In this document: positions 22,790-33,290 of the stretch, in pieces | How positions within the stretch are numbered: the first letter of the stretch is position 1 | Layout of the letters: the number at the start of each line of letters is the position of its first letter | Origin: Gnetum montanum | Taxonomy: Eukaryota > Streptophyta > Gnetopsida > Gnetales > Gnetaceae | Direction: 5' to 3' | DNA: 41,920 nucleotides | NCBI GenBank assembly: GCA_015680685.1 | Contig: MNCI01034697.1 | Coordinates: 1,234,830-1,276,749, forward strand | Made by a program: the position numbers and the translations under genes | Notes under the pieces: generated by a model | What the model was told of the DNA's origin: nothing | What the model saw: only the letters and a program-made list of their open reading frames with translations | The model's database searches: none

Positions 22790-25595
22790 ATGGCCCCTAA
22801 ACAAGGACAATAGGGAGGACCCTCTCAAGGTGCATCCAAATGCCCAAGGAGAGGTAGAGGTCAAGGACCTCCTACAGAACATGTAGAGTAGGAGGCATAA
22901 TCATTCAACATCCATTAAGAAACCCTATTACTACACAATCTAGGTAAGCAGGGAGTGGAGAAGGTAGGGCACTTGAATAAGGACAACATCTCATGTTGTC
23001 CCTAGAATGTGTTCAGGCAATTTGGGAAAGGTCCACATTAGCTACAGTGATCATAGAACTCAATTTTGAACCTTTTACCGAATTTTCCCTTGAGTCGGTC
23101 AGAGATCAACTAAAAGGATCTCCACTATGGCTTGTTTTCTAAGAGAGCAGTGAATGGTATTTGGGGGAAATTTACCAATTTTGGCATAATAAAGAGGAAA
23201 GCACCACCACTGACATTGGTGGAATTTCAGTTGATTTCTTTGCTAAGGCCATTTCGGAAGTTCTGAACACTTTGAATATAGGACCCAAAGTTGCTCATCT
23301 TTTCACTAGCTCCGATACCGATGCACAAAAAATATGGCTAAAGAGGGTGTACAACAAGGAGGAAAAAACATATGGGGAGATCACCCTTAAAGAGAGAATT
23401 TATTTTAAAATTGGCACCTATCACATCTTCCCAACAAAAGGACTAAACAGGATATCCACCTATGCAGCTAGAGGAAGTGCAATCTTGATTTGGCGAGGTT
23501 GATGCCAACTTGCCCTATTTATATCTAACAAAAATATTGAAGCGGTTTAAAGAATGTAAGATGGGGAAGTTTGCATTGCCTTTCCCCTGTCTAATCAAGA
23601 AGTTGTGTCAGTGTGCTGGAATTCTAGGGTACACTAATGATGTCCCCAGAAAAGCTCAAAATGCTTCATATGCTAAATTACTAAAGCCACTAGCACCAAG
23701 GAAAGGTGCTAGTGAAACACTGGAGCTTGATCAAGAGTAGATGGTTGGGCCCACTACACCTCAAATAGTAGGGCCTAGCTAACTTTTGGACATGAGGCCC
23801 AATCAAAAATAGGAAGCAGGGCCCAGAATGTAGCCCACAAGCCAACAGGACTAACTACCACTACCACCGCAAGATTATCGACCGTTGATGAGCCATCTTA
23901 GGGCCATCACAGAAACGATTAGTTGGGGAAGTTGTGATGAGGCTAACCTCTTCAAGGTCATTAACGATGCTATATAGCCCATGATCTTAATTGATCATGC
24001 ACGGGGGGAAAGGTTTCCATACAAATAGAAGGAGGGGAATCACATTAGTCACAATAGATCTCTAGAAACACTACATCTTTCCAAGTGTAATTAGAAGCTA
24101 GTGAAGGTGCTACAATAGTGGTTATGCAACACCAAGATGTAGCCGAAGCAATATAAGTGGTTGCAGACCACATCAAAGTATCATTTAATGTTCCTGTTGT
24201 GCCACAAGTAGATCTCACAGGAGCACGTGATGCTCAAGTCTTAGCTAGTCCCTCGATGACTCCTATGGAACATGAGGATGCTCTAGGTTAATTGCTACAA
24301 ATAGGATAAATAATGACATCCTTATTTGACATCCCTTAAGATATCACAGCAGCATAATCAAACCTCATTTCCATGAAAGGAAAGCTGGTCATGGATGAGG
24401 TTAGAGCCAAACATGCAGAAGATGAGTTGAGAAGACTCCAAAAGAAGTTCATTGCCTTAGAAGCCACACAGAGGGATCCGTCCCAACTTATTCCAGTAGA
24501 CCAGCTAGAGTTATTCTAGATGGAGCAACTAAATAAATTATTAGAGAAGAATAAAAGGGTGGCAATGGAGAAAGAGAAGGTTGATTAGGATGGTTCAAAA
24601 GCACAAGCCCAAATGTATGCACATACAAAAGCACTTAAGGCATCATAAGAAGAAAATAAACTCCTTGCTACCGAGAATCTTTGGTTAACCATAATTGAAA
24701 AAAAAAAGAATGTTCCCAAGGAATATTTTTAGCAAATGTGAAAACAATTAATAAGGGTCAACCAAGACATGAATCACTTATCTAGAGAAAACAATATCCT
24801 CTCAATGGAGGAGGTACGTGTCATCTGTTAGAAGATGACCATTAAAATAAGCGCATGGCAAAATGAAGCTAAGTGAGATCAAAAATTGATGGGACATTTT
24901 TGGGACGAGGTGGGGATGTACAAGCAGATAATTGAAAAGGAGATCCATATGGCTAAGACCCATATCAATACTTTCAATGCTCAAAACACTAATTGGCATG
25001 CCATACTGGACACTTACGCCTTTACCCACCAAGTAGAACTAAAGAGATGGGACCTGCAAATCTAGGATCTCACTAAATACATGGAGTTGGAAAACCTGTG
25101 GTATGCCAACTTAGCCATGTCAATAGCAAGACACCTAAGGATAGAGTTGGAAAAGTAGGTAGCTACCACCTACACCAAATATGAAGCAGAATTTGCTAAG
25201 CACAAAAAGACACTGCAAAAATTGGAGGTAGCAAATTCTGAACTGGAGGTGGTAAAAGCTAGTTACCAAGGTCAAAAATATGTTGTGGTAGATTTGGCTT
25301 GAGGCTCATAGATTATCAAGAATTTAGAGACAAAGCTAGAGCCTATGAGGAGAAATGATGGTTGTTTGTGACTTGGTATGTCAAAGCGAATCAGATGTTT
25401 CCACAACTGCCGTGTCCATGGGAGGTGTTGACTTTGTCAAATATTGGAACATCAACATGGACTACACACAATCCCCAAACCAAAGAAGAAAAGCTTTAGG
25501 CACTCCTTCATAGGTATTTATTTCCAAACCCTAGAGCACAAGATAAGGGGACGAAGCCCATGGAGGAGCCAACACCACTAAATAATTTTGTCTTT
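22790..25595 (+). pseudogene. ORF-X relic of element B (unrecognised coiled-coil retroelement protein)
   Basis: A decayed frame of about 930 codons starting ATG GCC CCT AAA after an ATAG. N-terminal part: basic, Gly/Pro/Gln-rich. Middle: a globular region at about 23060-23740 with SPLW, WYLGEIYQFWHNK, a longer conserved stretch and LPFPCLI (23576-23596). C-terminal half (about 24380-25300): heptad-like, Glu/Lys/Leu-rich, likely a long coiled coil, with KYMELENLWYANL at about 25075-25113. End: FPQLPCPWEV at 25398-25427. Element C has the same blocks in the same order. The middle recalls the putative plant transposon protein domain found in plant retroelement proteins, but this is from memory and unsure. 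No transmembrane segment or zinc knuckle is evident. Many in-frame stops and at least two frameshifts are present. Function unknown. Confidence 0.7.
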
Positions 25596-25747
25596 TGTCT
25601 TTTGTATTGGTGTACTAATTTTGCTTTGTTTAATTCCACACTACAACATGAAATAATCCATAGTCAGTTCATAATTCCATACTTATCCACTGTGTAATCA
25701 AATGAACTTGTTTCTCATTTTGTTTAACTTGAGGATGAGTTTTTATT

Positions 25748-25761
25748 TAGTTGTGGGGGTA
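25748..25761 (+). other. Element B polypurine tract
   Basis: TAGTTGTGGGGGTA abuts the right LTR start TGATGAATT. CTTGAGGATGAGTTTTTA just upstream is also shared with element A. Confidence 0.8.
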
Positions 25762-26625
25762 TGATGAATTGCAGTTTACTAGGTCCCAATATCGGATACA
25801 CGATATTGGATATGCAATATCACCGCCTAGGTAATGATATCGTATACATGATATTGTGATTCTTATGTTAGCCTATAAATAGAACACTTGGGTGCATAGG
25901 AAAGGAGTCTTTGGTAAGTCTTTAGGGTCAAGTATTTTTATCAGTTTTTAGTTAGTTTTCAATTCCTTTTCCAAGTGCATGCCCACAGTGTGATGTTTGT
26001 AATTGTATGGAACCTTTGTTCAAGTGTGACGTACTTGGACACACACACAATCAGTAATAAAGATCGAGATTACTCCATCATTGCAACATTCACTCAGTTT
26101 TTTAATTGTTTAATTGTTAATTATTATTTATTATTTTCTTAGTTAATATTTCTGTATCATCATTTACTATTCCTGTTGTTAATGTGGAATGAGTACATCT
26201 AAATCATGAACATTTAAGTGTAACTACTTGTTAACCCAGTAGCGTATCTAGTAGTGCTCAAGTAATGTATGCTTGGTAACCCCAGAAGTAGTACATGAGG
26301 TCCAAGATGCGTAAAAATAATTAAGGATGGATGCTCGTCACACTTAGGCTAGCTTAGATTTTATTTCCTATTGCTTATTAGCTTAATCAAGTTATTTCTC
26401 ATTATCTTTAGGAGTAGCGTAGTATTAGAAATCACATGATACACCTCACTCTAGATTAAACCATACGTGATAAAGAAAATACTAGTCCAGGTGGGAAGAC
26501 AACAAACTACAATTAATGTATAACTATCTAAGTGCCACAACTATTCCATTTGCGAAGTTAAATCGGATTGCACGTACATGCTCATATTCGTATGGTTGAG
26601 CATAGGGGTACCTCGCCACTCATCA
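25762..26625 (+). repeat. Element B 3' LTR (864 bp)
   Basis: Matches the 5' LTR throughout. TATAAATA is at 25874-25881. The U3 palindromic region has one more GATATT/GCAATATC word than the left copy. It ends CCACTCATCA at 26625. Confidence 0.88.
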
Positions 26626-28464
26626 AAGGGTAACTAATAAAAAGATGTTGCTCATCTTCAAAATTTTTAAAACCACATAGCCTACATGCAAGTTGTTCTT
26701 CTGGAATTTGCATCCACATTGTAACAAAATTTTCTCAGTAAAAATATATAATATTCTATGTCTTTCTAAAGTTTCTTTTTGGTCATCAGTATCCAATTTA
26801 CAAGGGTCATCATTAAGGTTTTTTTTTACGGTGGTAGAAAGTGGCTTTAAGCTTGAGCATAGCTTCTCACTCATCCACCAACCTTTCAAAATTCACCTAA
26901 GCAAGATGAGCCTTGAGTCATTTCATTTTAAAAATATTTTAAGGTATACAATATGGATATATTAATTAATTAATGACCATTCACAAGCATTGAAAACTAG
27001 AGGCCCATGTAAATTGACGTGGCAAGTGCAAATGCCAATCAAATTTCTACTCATACATTATTGACTATGTATCATGGAATTATTTTGGAGATTTAACTTT
27101 TGTACCATTGCTATAGCCAAATGCAAAATACTATATTAAATTATTCTTATTCTTATCCTATTTTTAACCACTTTTTGAAGGTATTCTGATCTCCTAGAAA
27201 TTCTCAAAATCTAGCAACGAGCTTTTGTTTTATGTTTTTTGGTTCTTTTTTTTTAAATTTGTGTTTATCATTGTATCTCAGTTGCAAACCTGCAGTTAAT
27301 CATTTTGGGCAATTCATCAATGATTTCCAATAGAGCATGGCTATGGCCATTCATGGTAGTGGTAACCATCGCGATGGTGGTGAGAACGTGGAGGCTACAA
27401 TAATTAACATAGTGATTATGATGGATTGTGGGACGTTATATAGCTATAAATGGAAATTAGCAAGGGGGAAATTGGGGGGGGGGGGGGGGGGGGTGGGGGG
27501 GGGGGGGGGAGGGGGGGGGGGGGGGTGGGGGGGGGGGGGGGCGGGGGGGGGGGGGGGGTGGGGGGGGGGGGGGGAGGGGGGGGGGGGGGGGGGCGGCGGG
27601 GGGTGGGCAATAGGGAGTAGGCCTCCTTCTCATCGGGACCAACCTCTCACTCTCTCTCTTTTGTAGCAACAATTAGGACCTCCTCTCACTCCAACAACAC
27701 TCTAGCAAGCTTGCAGAGGATGATGTGCATAGACATAGATAGTGCACACATGGTAGGAGACTAGTCTCTTGATGCAGTGGTAGCAACAAGTGGCCTGAAG
27801 ATAGTAGTAGGCACATCAGTCCTTCTCTTCTACTGTCTACCTAACGATGCATGCAACGCTATGGCATACAGCACATGACTCATTGCAGCAGTCACTTACT
27901 AGGCAATCTCCTCTCTTTAGTAGCTCCCCTATTTTATTTTTCTTTTCTCTTTTGGCCACCAATGAAAGATGACACCAGTAGCCTCTTTCCTCCCTTTTGG
28001 TCCATGTAACAAGTAGGCAACCTCCCTGGGTGGTGTTTGATAGGTAGGTGAGCTCTTGAGGTAGCAGTAGGCATGCACTCCAAGTGTACAATGGGTGTTT
28101 CTCCCTCTCTCCATAGTAGCAGCATTAGTAGAGAGGCAGTACATTCCCAAAATGGGCTTGATCTCTCTCTCCCTCTTTGACGATGGTTAGGATCTTCCTA
28201 CCTAGCAGTGGGCATCACTGGTAGTGACGTACTGATGGTAGCTACAGGGACTAGGGAAAATTTAATGTTTTTAGTTACCTATTATACTTTTGAATTTCAA
28301 AGGAAGCTTTTTAAATTTCTCAATTTTCAATTTGATTTACTATTTTAAAATGGTACATGACCCTCTCCAGCTTAGACAATTCCTAGGTTTCCAAATCCAT
28401 ATAGGAGGTGCCCTAGGTAGTAGTCTCCTCAAATGAGTTTTCTTTTCCCTAGGTGTTGTTGCAT
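26626..28464. other. Unassigned DNA between elements B and C
   Basis: No homology to the 5' LTR or leader that element C should have. 26626-27330 is AT-rich with a short unrecognised minus-strand frame that crosses B's LTR edge. 27474-27607 is a G tract. 27610-28260 is pyrimidine-rich on the plus strand and recycles GTAGCAGTAGGC-like and CTCTCTC-like words in a loose, degenerate pattern. No gene is supported. Confidence 0.4.
27474..27607 (+). repeat. 134-bp poly-G tract with sparse interruptions
   Basis: Almost pure G, broken by single T, A or C bases. It gives spurious poly-Gly frames on the plus strand and poly-Pro frames on the minus strand. It could form G-quadruplexes, or be a sequencing or gap-filling artefact. 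Confidence 0.9.
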
Positions 28465-29560
28465 CCAAAATTTATGCATCAACACATAGATGGGCTTAGA
28501 GCAGAAACTAGAAGAACTCTTGGGATTTATGCCCAAGGGAGACTGTCTGAATTAAGAGCTCATTAGATTGAAAGGTTTATAGAGTAGGTAGTAAAAGAAG
28601 AAGGGGAGTTGGGAAAAATGGAAAGTGCAAAAGAGTATAATAGGGATTCTTTTATCAAGAAAGGGAGGTCCAATTTTGTAATGAGGAGGAATTACCACTT
28701 GATGAAGTGGTGAATAGGAAAACCTTACCTATTCAAAAATCTATTTTTGACATTTCAGAAAAGGTCAATAAACTATGGGACTTTTTGAATGAGATGTTTC
28801 AAATTGCTATGAAGGTTGCTGAAGCATTCAAAGAACAAAATAGTGATCATGAACACAGGAGATGAAAAGAAGCTGAACGTGCCTTTTAGAAAGGTAAGGG
28901 TAAAGTTTTTGCTATAGAGGAAGTTGTGGAAATTGACTCTAATGATGATAATAGTTGTAACATCTATCAATACAAACATCTAAAGGGGTGTTTCCCTATG
29001 GTGTCACACTTACAAGAGTGTGGTGTGTATGCATTGAATCCTCGACTAGCACATAGGCAAGCACCTAGATGATTGCCTTATCCTCAAGGCAATCCAAGGT
29101 AATTACACTAGCAACAACAAGCTTATTACCCAAGTTGAGCTCCGCCACAACCATATGAGTAATACCAATAGTGGCACCAACCACAGTCATGTGGAATGCC
29201 ATCAACAAAGTAGTAGTACCCTTACAAAAAACTAGATTTATATAGGTACTATGTTTAGCAACCTATTTCTCCATGAAGTTCTACAAGCCATGCCTCATTT
29301 CAACATCACTATTACCCTCCAAAGTACCGCTAAACACATTCACCATCTACTCGAGGAGAGAACTCGTATCCATACCATCCTCCACATCCATCTACACACA
29401 TCCCTCTACCCTCAACCTAGTTACCTCCTACTCTAACCATGTAGGAAGAAATTTCTCCATAGTTGCAGCAATGAAATGCTGCGAGGGTTATACATCAACA
29501 ACTAAATTTCTTGTCGATTGGTTCAAATAATTGATCAAGGAAATGACCTTTTTCTGATCC
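28465..29560 (+). pseudogene. Element C gag relic (C-terminal part)
   Basis: Matches element A's gag segment by segment: IDGL..ETRRTLGIYAQG near 28490, KEEGEL near 28593, an acidic LPLDEVV segment, a degenerate knuckle from 28956 (second Cys replaced by Tyr), and a Tyr/His/Pro/Ser-rich tail with KLDLYRYYV near 29230. Frameshifts and stops throughout. Confidence 0.7.
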
Positions 29561-29689
29561 AAAAGTCCTCCAAAGCCCTTACAATCTAATGTAGTTGGTC
29601 ACCCTACATTCCCAACAACCTCATCGTCTACATCAAACACCTTCAAGTGCCCTTCAAACCAAATGCTACCTTAGATCCACACTGTGATG

Positions 29690-30110
29690 TTAACTCATGC
29701 TGTTTTTGATTAGATCAAGGTTGGAAATATTCCTATGAAAAGATATAACCAAGAAAGTCCACTCATTTACTTGTAGATCATTGGACATCAGCCATGTAAG
29801 GCTCTTCTTGATTTTGGTTCTAGTGCTAATCTCATCTCTCATGATATGTACAAGGATTAGAACCTACCACCTCTCAAGAAGAGCAACATCCATTTAGAAT
29901 TGGCAGACTAGTCAATCACTATTTCCTTGGGATTAGTGGAGGAAATTATGACCATAATTAGTGGGTGGTCATATCCTACCAATTTTCTAGTGATTAAGAT
30001 TGAAAAATACAAAGGTGACTTACCCATGATTATGGGAAGGGCATGGTTAAGCATGGTTGATGCATGAATGGGAATAAGTGACCTCTCCTTGGAAATATCC
30101 AAGGAAATTG
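29690..30110 (+). pseudogene. Element C aspartic protease relic
   Basis: The active-site segment CKALLDFGSSANLI is at 29794-29835; Asp-Phe-Gly-Ser stands where retropepsins have Asp-[Ser/Leu/Thr]-Gly-[Ala/Ser]. IMGRAWL near 30030 fits the conserved flap-distal ILGRP-type segment. The intact enzyme would cut the gag-pol polyprotein. Several stops break the frame. Confidence 0.7.
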
Positions 30111-30529
30111 AATTTGTAAGGTTAGAGAAGAAGTGTATTCTATGCATCACATATAGCAATAATTGGTGCAATTGCATGTAAAATATTTGGTCCATCAAAA
30201 GTACATACATTAAAGCATGTAATCAGTGTGCACAAGAAATAGATATTCAAAGTGTCTATATGCAGCAACCATAAAACAAGAGGGCATCCAGTGGCTAACA
30301 ATTGACTTAGATAGTAGCACATTATGCATGGAACCAACTGAAAGGCTAACATGTGCTTATGTTAAAAGCATGGATGAACTTAAGCAAGTTCATCACTAAC
30401 TCTTTAATGATGAAGATGATGATACTTGTTGGGGAGAGTTGGAAATCTCTGATAACTTCAAGTAGGAGCCCCTAGAGTTGAAAACTCTACTAACCAACAT
30501 GGAGTATGCATTCTTAAATAATGGTAAGC

Positions 30530-31570
30530 TAGTCATAATCAATGCCAAACTTGCTCTTGAACAAAAAGAAAAGTTATTGAAGGTGATTTACAAATGGCCA
30601 ATAGCCTTTTCTTGATCATTACCTAAGTTGACTAGAATCGATCCAAGGATATGCTAGTAGCACATTTACATCAACCTAGCCATGAAGCCAAGAAGGTAGC
30701 CATTAAGATGGCTAAATCCCAAATTGAAGTAGATCATCAAGGAGAAAATAGAGCAACTCCTCAAGGTGGGGTTTACCTATCCCATCACAAATAGTGAGTG
30801 GATTAGCCAACTCATAATTATGCCAAAGAAAGGTAATAAGTGGTGGGTCTACATCAACTTTAGGATATTGAACATGGCAACATTTAAAGATCATTTTCTA
30901 TTTCCATTTGTGGACCAAGTGTTGGACACTATCTTCAAGAATTGCTATTATAGATTCTTGGATGGTTATAATGGCTATAACTAAATCCAAATTGTGCTCA
31001 AAGATTAGGCCAAGACAACATTCATAAGTCCTTGGGGGGCTTTTGCATATTGTAAGATGCCATTTGGCCTGTGCAATGCTCCTATAACATTTCAACACCT
31101 GGTCCATAGCATCTTTTAGTAGTAGATCAGTAGTGGTATGGAAGTCTTCATGGATGAATTCTCCACCTATGGAGCTATGTTTGAGCAAGCCTTGGATTGC
31201 CTTGAGAAAGTACTAAAAAGATGTGTGAAAAAAAATCTATGGCTGAATTGGAAAAAGAGTCATCTCATGGTCCAAGAAGGCATTGTGTTGCGGCATCGAT
31301 TTTCACAAAAAAGGATTGAGGTAGACCTAGAGAAGATAAGGGTCATCCAAGGAATAACATGCCAGCCAGAGATAGTTAAAGATGTTTGATCATTCCTTGG
31401 ACATATTGGCTACTATTGACGATTTGTAGAGAACTTCTCTAAGATGACAAAGTCCTTGGTCGAATTGATGAAGAAAGATGCTCCATTCATCTAGACCAAG
31501 GAGTGAAAACATGCATTCCAATAGTTGAAGGAAAAAATCATAGATACTCTAATTCCATGAGCACTAGACT
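30530..31570 (+). pseudogene. Element C reverse transcriptase relic
   Basis: Conserved RT blocks in order: YPITNSEWISQLIIMPKK near 30775, INFRILN near 30853, FLDGYNGYN near 30955, PWGAFAYCKMPFGLCNAP near 31030, and the catalytic box FMDEFSTYG at 31147-31173, where Asp-Asp has become Asp-Glu. FLGHIGYY near 31393 follows. The extra QEGIVLRH block near 31275 is typical of the Athila/Tat side of Ty3/gypsy. Stops include likely Gln, Trp and Arg codons turned into TAA, TAG and TGA. Confidence 0.85.
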
Positions 31571-31970
31571 AGTCTAGACCATTTCACATAATGATAGATG
31601 CATCTAATTATGATTTGGAAGCAGTGCTTATGCAATTGGATGATAAAAAATGTCCATATTACATCCATTATGCAAGTTGAAGCATTGTAGGTGCACAATT
31701 GAATTATAACACCATGGAGAAATAATTAATGGTAATGGTGTATGCTCTTGAAAAATTTAGGCACTATGTGCTTGGTTATAAAGTATTTGTGTACACAGAC
31801 CACAGTGCCATCCTCTTCCTAATGAACAAGCCAATGGTAAGCCCCCCGTATCATATGGTGGCTTGTGATCTTGCATGAATTTGATCTCACAATGGTAGAT
31901 TGAAAAGGAACTAAGAACGTGGTCGCTGACCACCTCTCTCGATTAAGATGGGATAAGAAAGAGGAGGAGA
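31571..31970 (+). pseudogene. Element C RNase H relic
   Basis: MIDASNYDLEAVLMQ near 31590 (first acidic residue present), NYNTMEK near 31700, YTDHSAILFLMNK near 31793, and the tail NVVADHLSRLRWDKK near 31915. It would degrade the RNA strand of the RNA-DNA hybrid in an intact element. A frameshift and stops lie between the blocks. Confidence 0.8.
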
Positions 31971-32129
31971 GTCCACTCTCTAATCAGTTTCTAGATGAAC
32001 TCCTCTTTACAGGAGCAATCAATGACCAAGTACCTATAGAATCAACATGGTACAATGGAATTCTCACCTAACTTCTCACTTAGGAGATGCCATAAGATCT
32101 TGAATTTAGAAAGAAGCAACAATTTCTTC

Positions 32130-33290
32130 ATTAGGCCAAACACTTCATGAAAATCAATGGTCACCTCTACAAGGTATGCACTGATGGCTTGATTCGTTGG
32201 TGTGTCCCTAATGAAGATCAACTATGTGTTCTCTAGGATGCTCACGAAGGCCCTTGCAGAGGCCACTATGCAAGGAGACACATGGACATAAATATCCTTA
32301 TGGTAGGACACTATTGGCCTACAATCTTTAGGGATGCCTATCAATTCGTTCAATCTTGTGAACACTGTCAATGAGATGGTGGGATGATCACTCAAATGGA
32401 AGATCCTCAAGAGTGAATTCAAACATTGGAGCCCTTTGACATATAGGGCATTAACTTCATGGATCCCATCATACCCATGTCCAATGGAAAAGCATATATC
32501 ATTGTAGTAGTCAACTACTGCACCAAATGAGTAGAAGTAGCAACTATCACCAATTGTACACCATCCACTACTGCTAGATTTATACAAAAAAATGTTGTAA
32601 ATAGGTTTGGGGTGCCACGAGCACTAATTTTTAACAATGGAACTCATTTCACAGGTGCCACTTTTAGAAAGTTGATGCAACACTTGGGGGTTGAACATAA
32701 ATTAACAACACCCTATCACCCCCAAGCCAATGGTCAAGTAGAGGTAACTAATAGGAAGATCATAAAGATTCTAACAAGGACCATAAGCAAATATAGAAAA
32801 TATTGGAGCACAAACTCAATAATGCCCTATAGGCCTACCACTCAACATGTAAACTTCCTATTGGCTACTCTCCCTACGAGCTAGTGTACAAAAAACTTCC
32901 AACACTTCCAATTCAATCCAAGCTTCATACACTCTTAGCAACCTATGATTTGAATCTTGACCTAAGTCTAGCACAAAAGGAAATACTAATCAATCTCAAC
33001 ATGCTAGATGAAGACCAATTGGTGGTCCTATCTTTGAATGAGGTGCACAATGCATTCAACAAACAATGTCATGACCTCAAAATATGAAAAGTGAAATTTC
33101 AACCAGAAGATAAGATTCTCTACTAGAACCCCACACATGTACCCTAGAAGAAAAAGTTTCAAATTTTGTGGGAAGAACCTTATACAATTGATCAAACCTT
33201 TCCCTTTTGGGGTCATGTTAATCTACAAGCCTGAAAGCCCAAATAAAAAGTACTTGGTCAACATCCAATAATTAAAACCTTTTCTCAAAA
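32130..33290 (+). pseudogene. Element C integrase relic
   Basis: Zinc-binding region at about 32240-32375 (GHYARRH, GHYWPTIF, SCEHCQ). In the core, GINFMD near 32447 has Asn where the first catalytic Asp is expected. IFNNGTHF near 32628 has Asn for the second. The Glu of GQVEVTNR near 32735 is kept. A C-terminal segment with SPYELVYKKLPTLP follows in another frame, then a long tail to about 33290. The core is of Athila type. Confidence 0.82.

Larger units (their letters stand above)
21777..26625 (+). mobile_element. Element B: complete non-autonomous LTR retrotransposon carrying only ORF-X
   Basis: Length 4849 bp. LTRs at 21777-22623 and 25762-26625 both run from TGATGAAT to CATCA. A primer-binding site follows the left LTR and a polypurine tract precedes the right one. 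The flanking pentamers GAGGG (21772-21776) and AAGGG (26626-26630) look like a target-site duplication with one change. The 3.1-kb interior has no gag knuckle, protease, reverse transcriptase or integrase. It holds one decayed frame of about 930 codons, homologous to the frame after integrase in element C. By eye the LTRs are roughly 85-90% identical, mostly differing by transitions. Confidence 0.88.

Noticed and set aside
26623-26889. 88-codon minus-strand frame with QCGCKFQKNNLHVGY
   Set aside because: It crosses the edge of element B's LTR and matches no family I know; kept only as unassigned DNA.
27337-27672. Poly-Gly (plus) and poly-Pro (minus) frames
   Set aside because: They are translations of the G tract at 27474-27607, not genes.
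27837-28150. Overlapping minus-strand frames of 63-84 codons
   Set aside because: Three overlapping frames over a pyrimidine-rich, degenerate repetitive stretch; no family resemblance.
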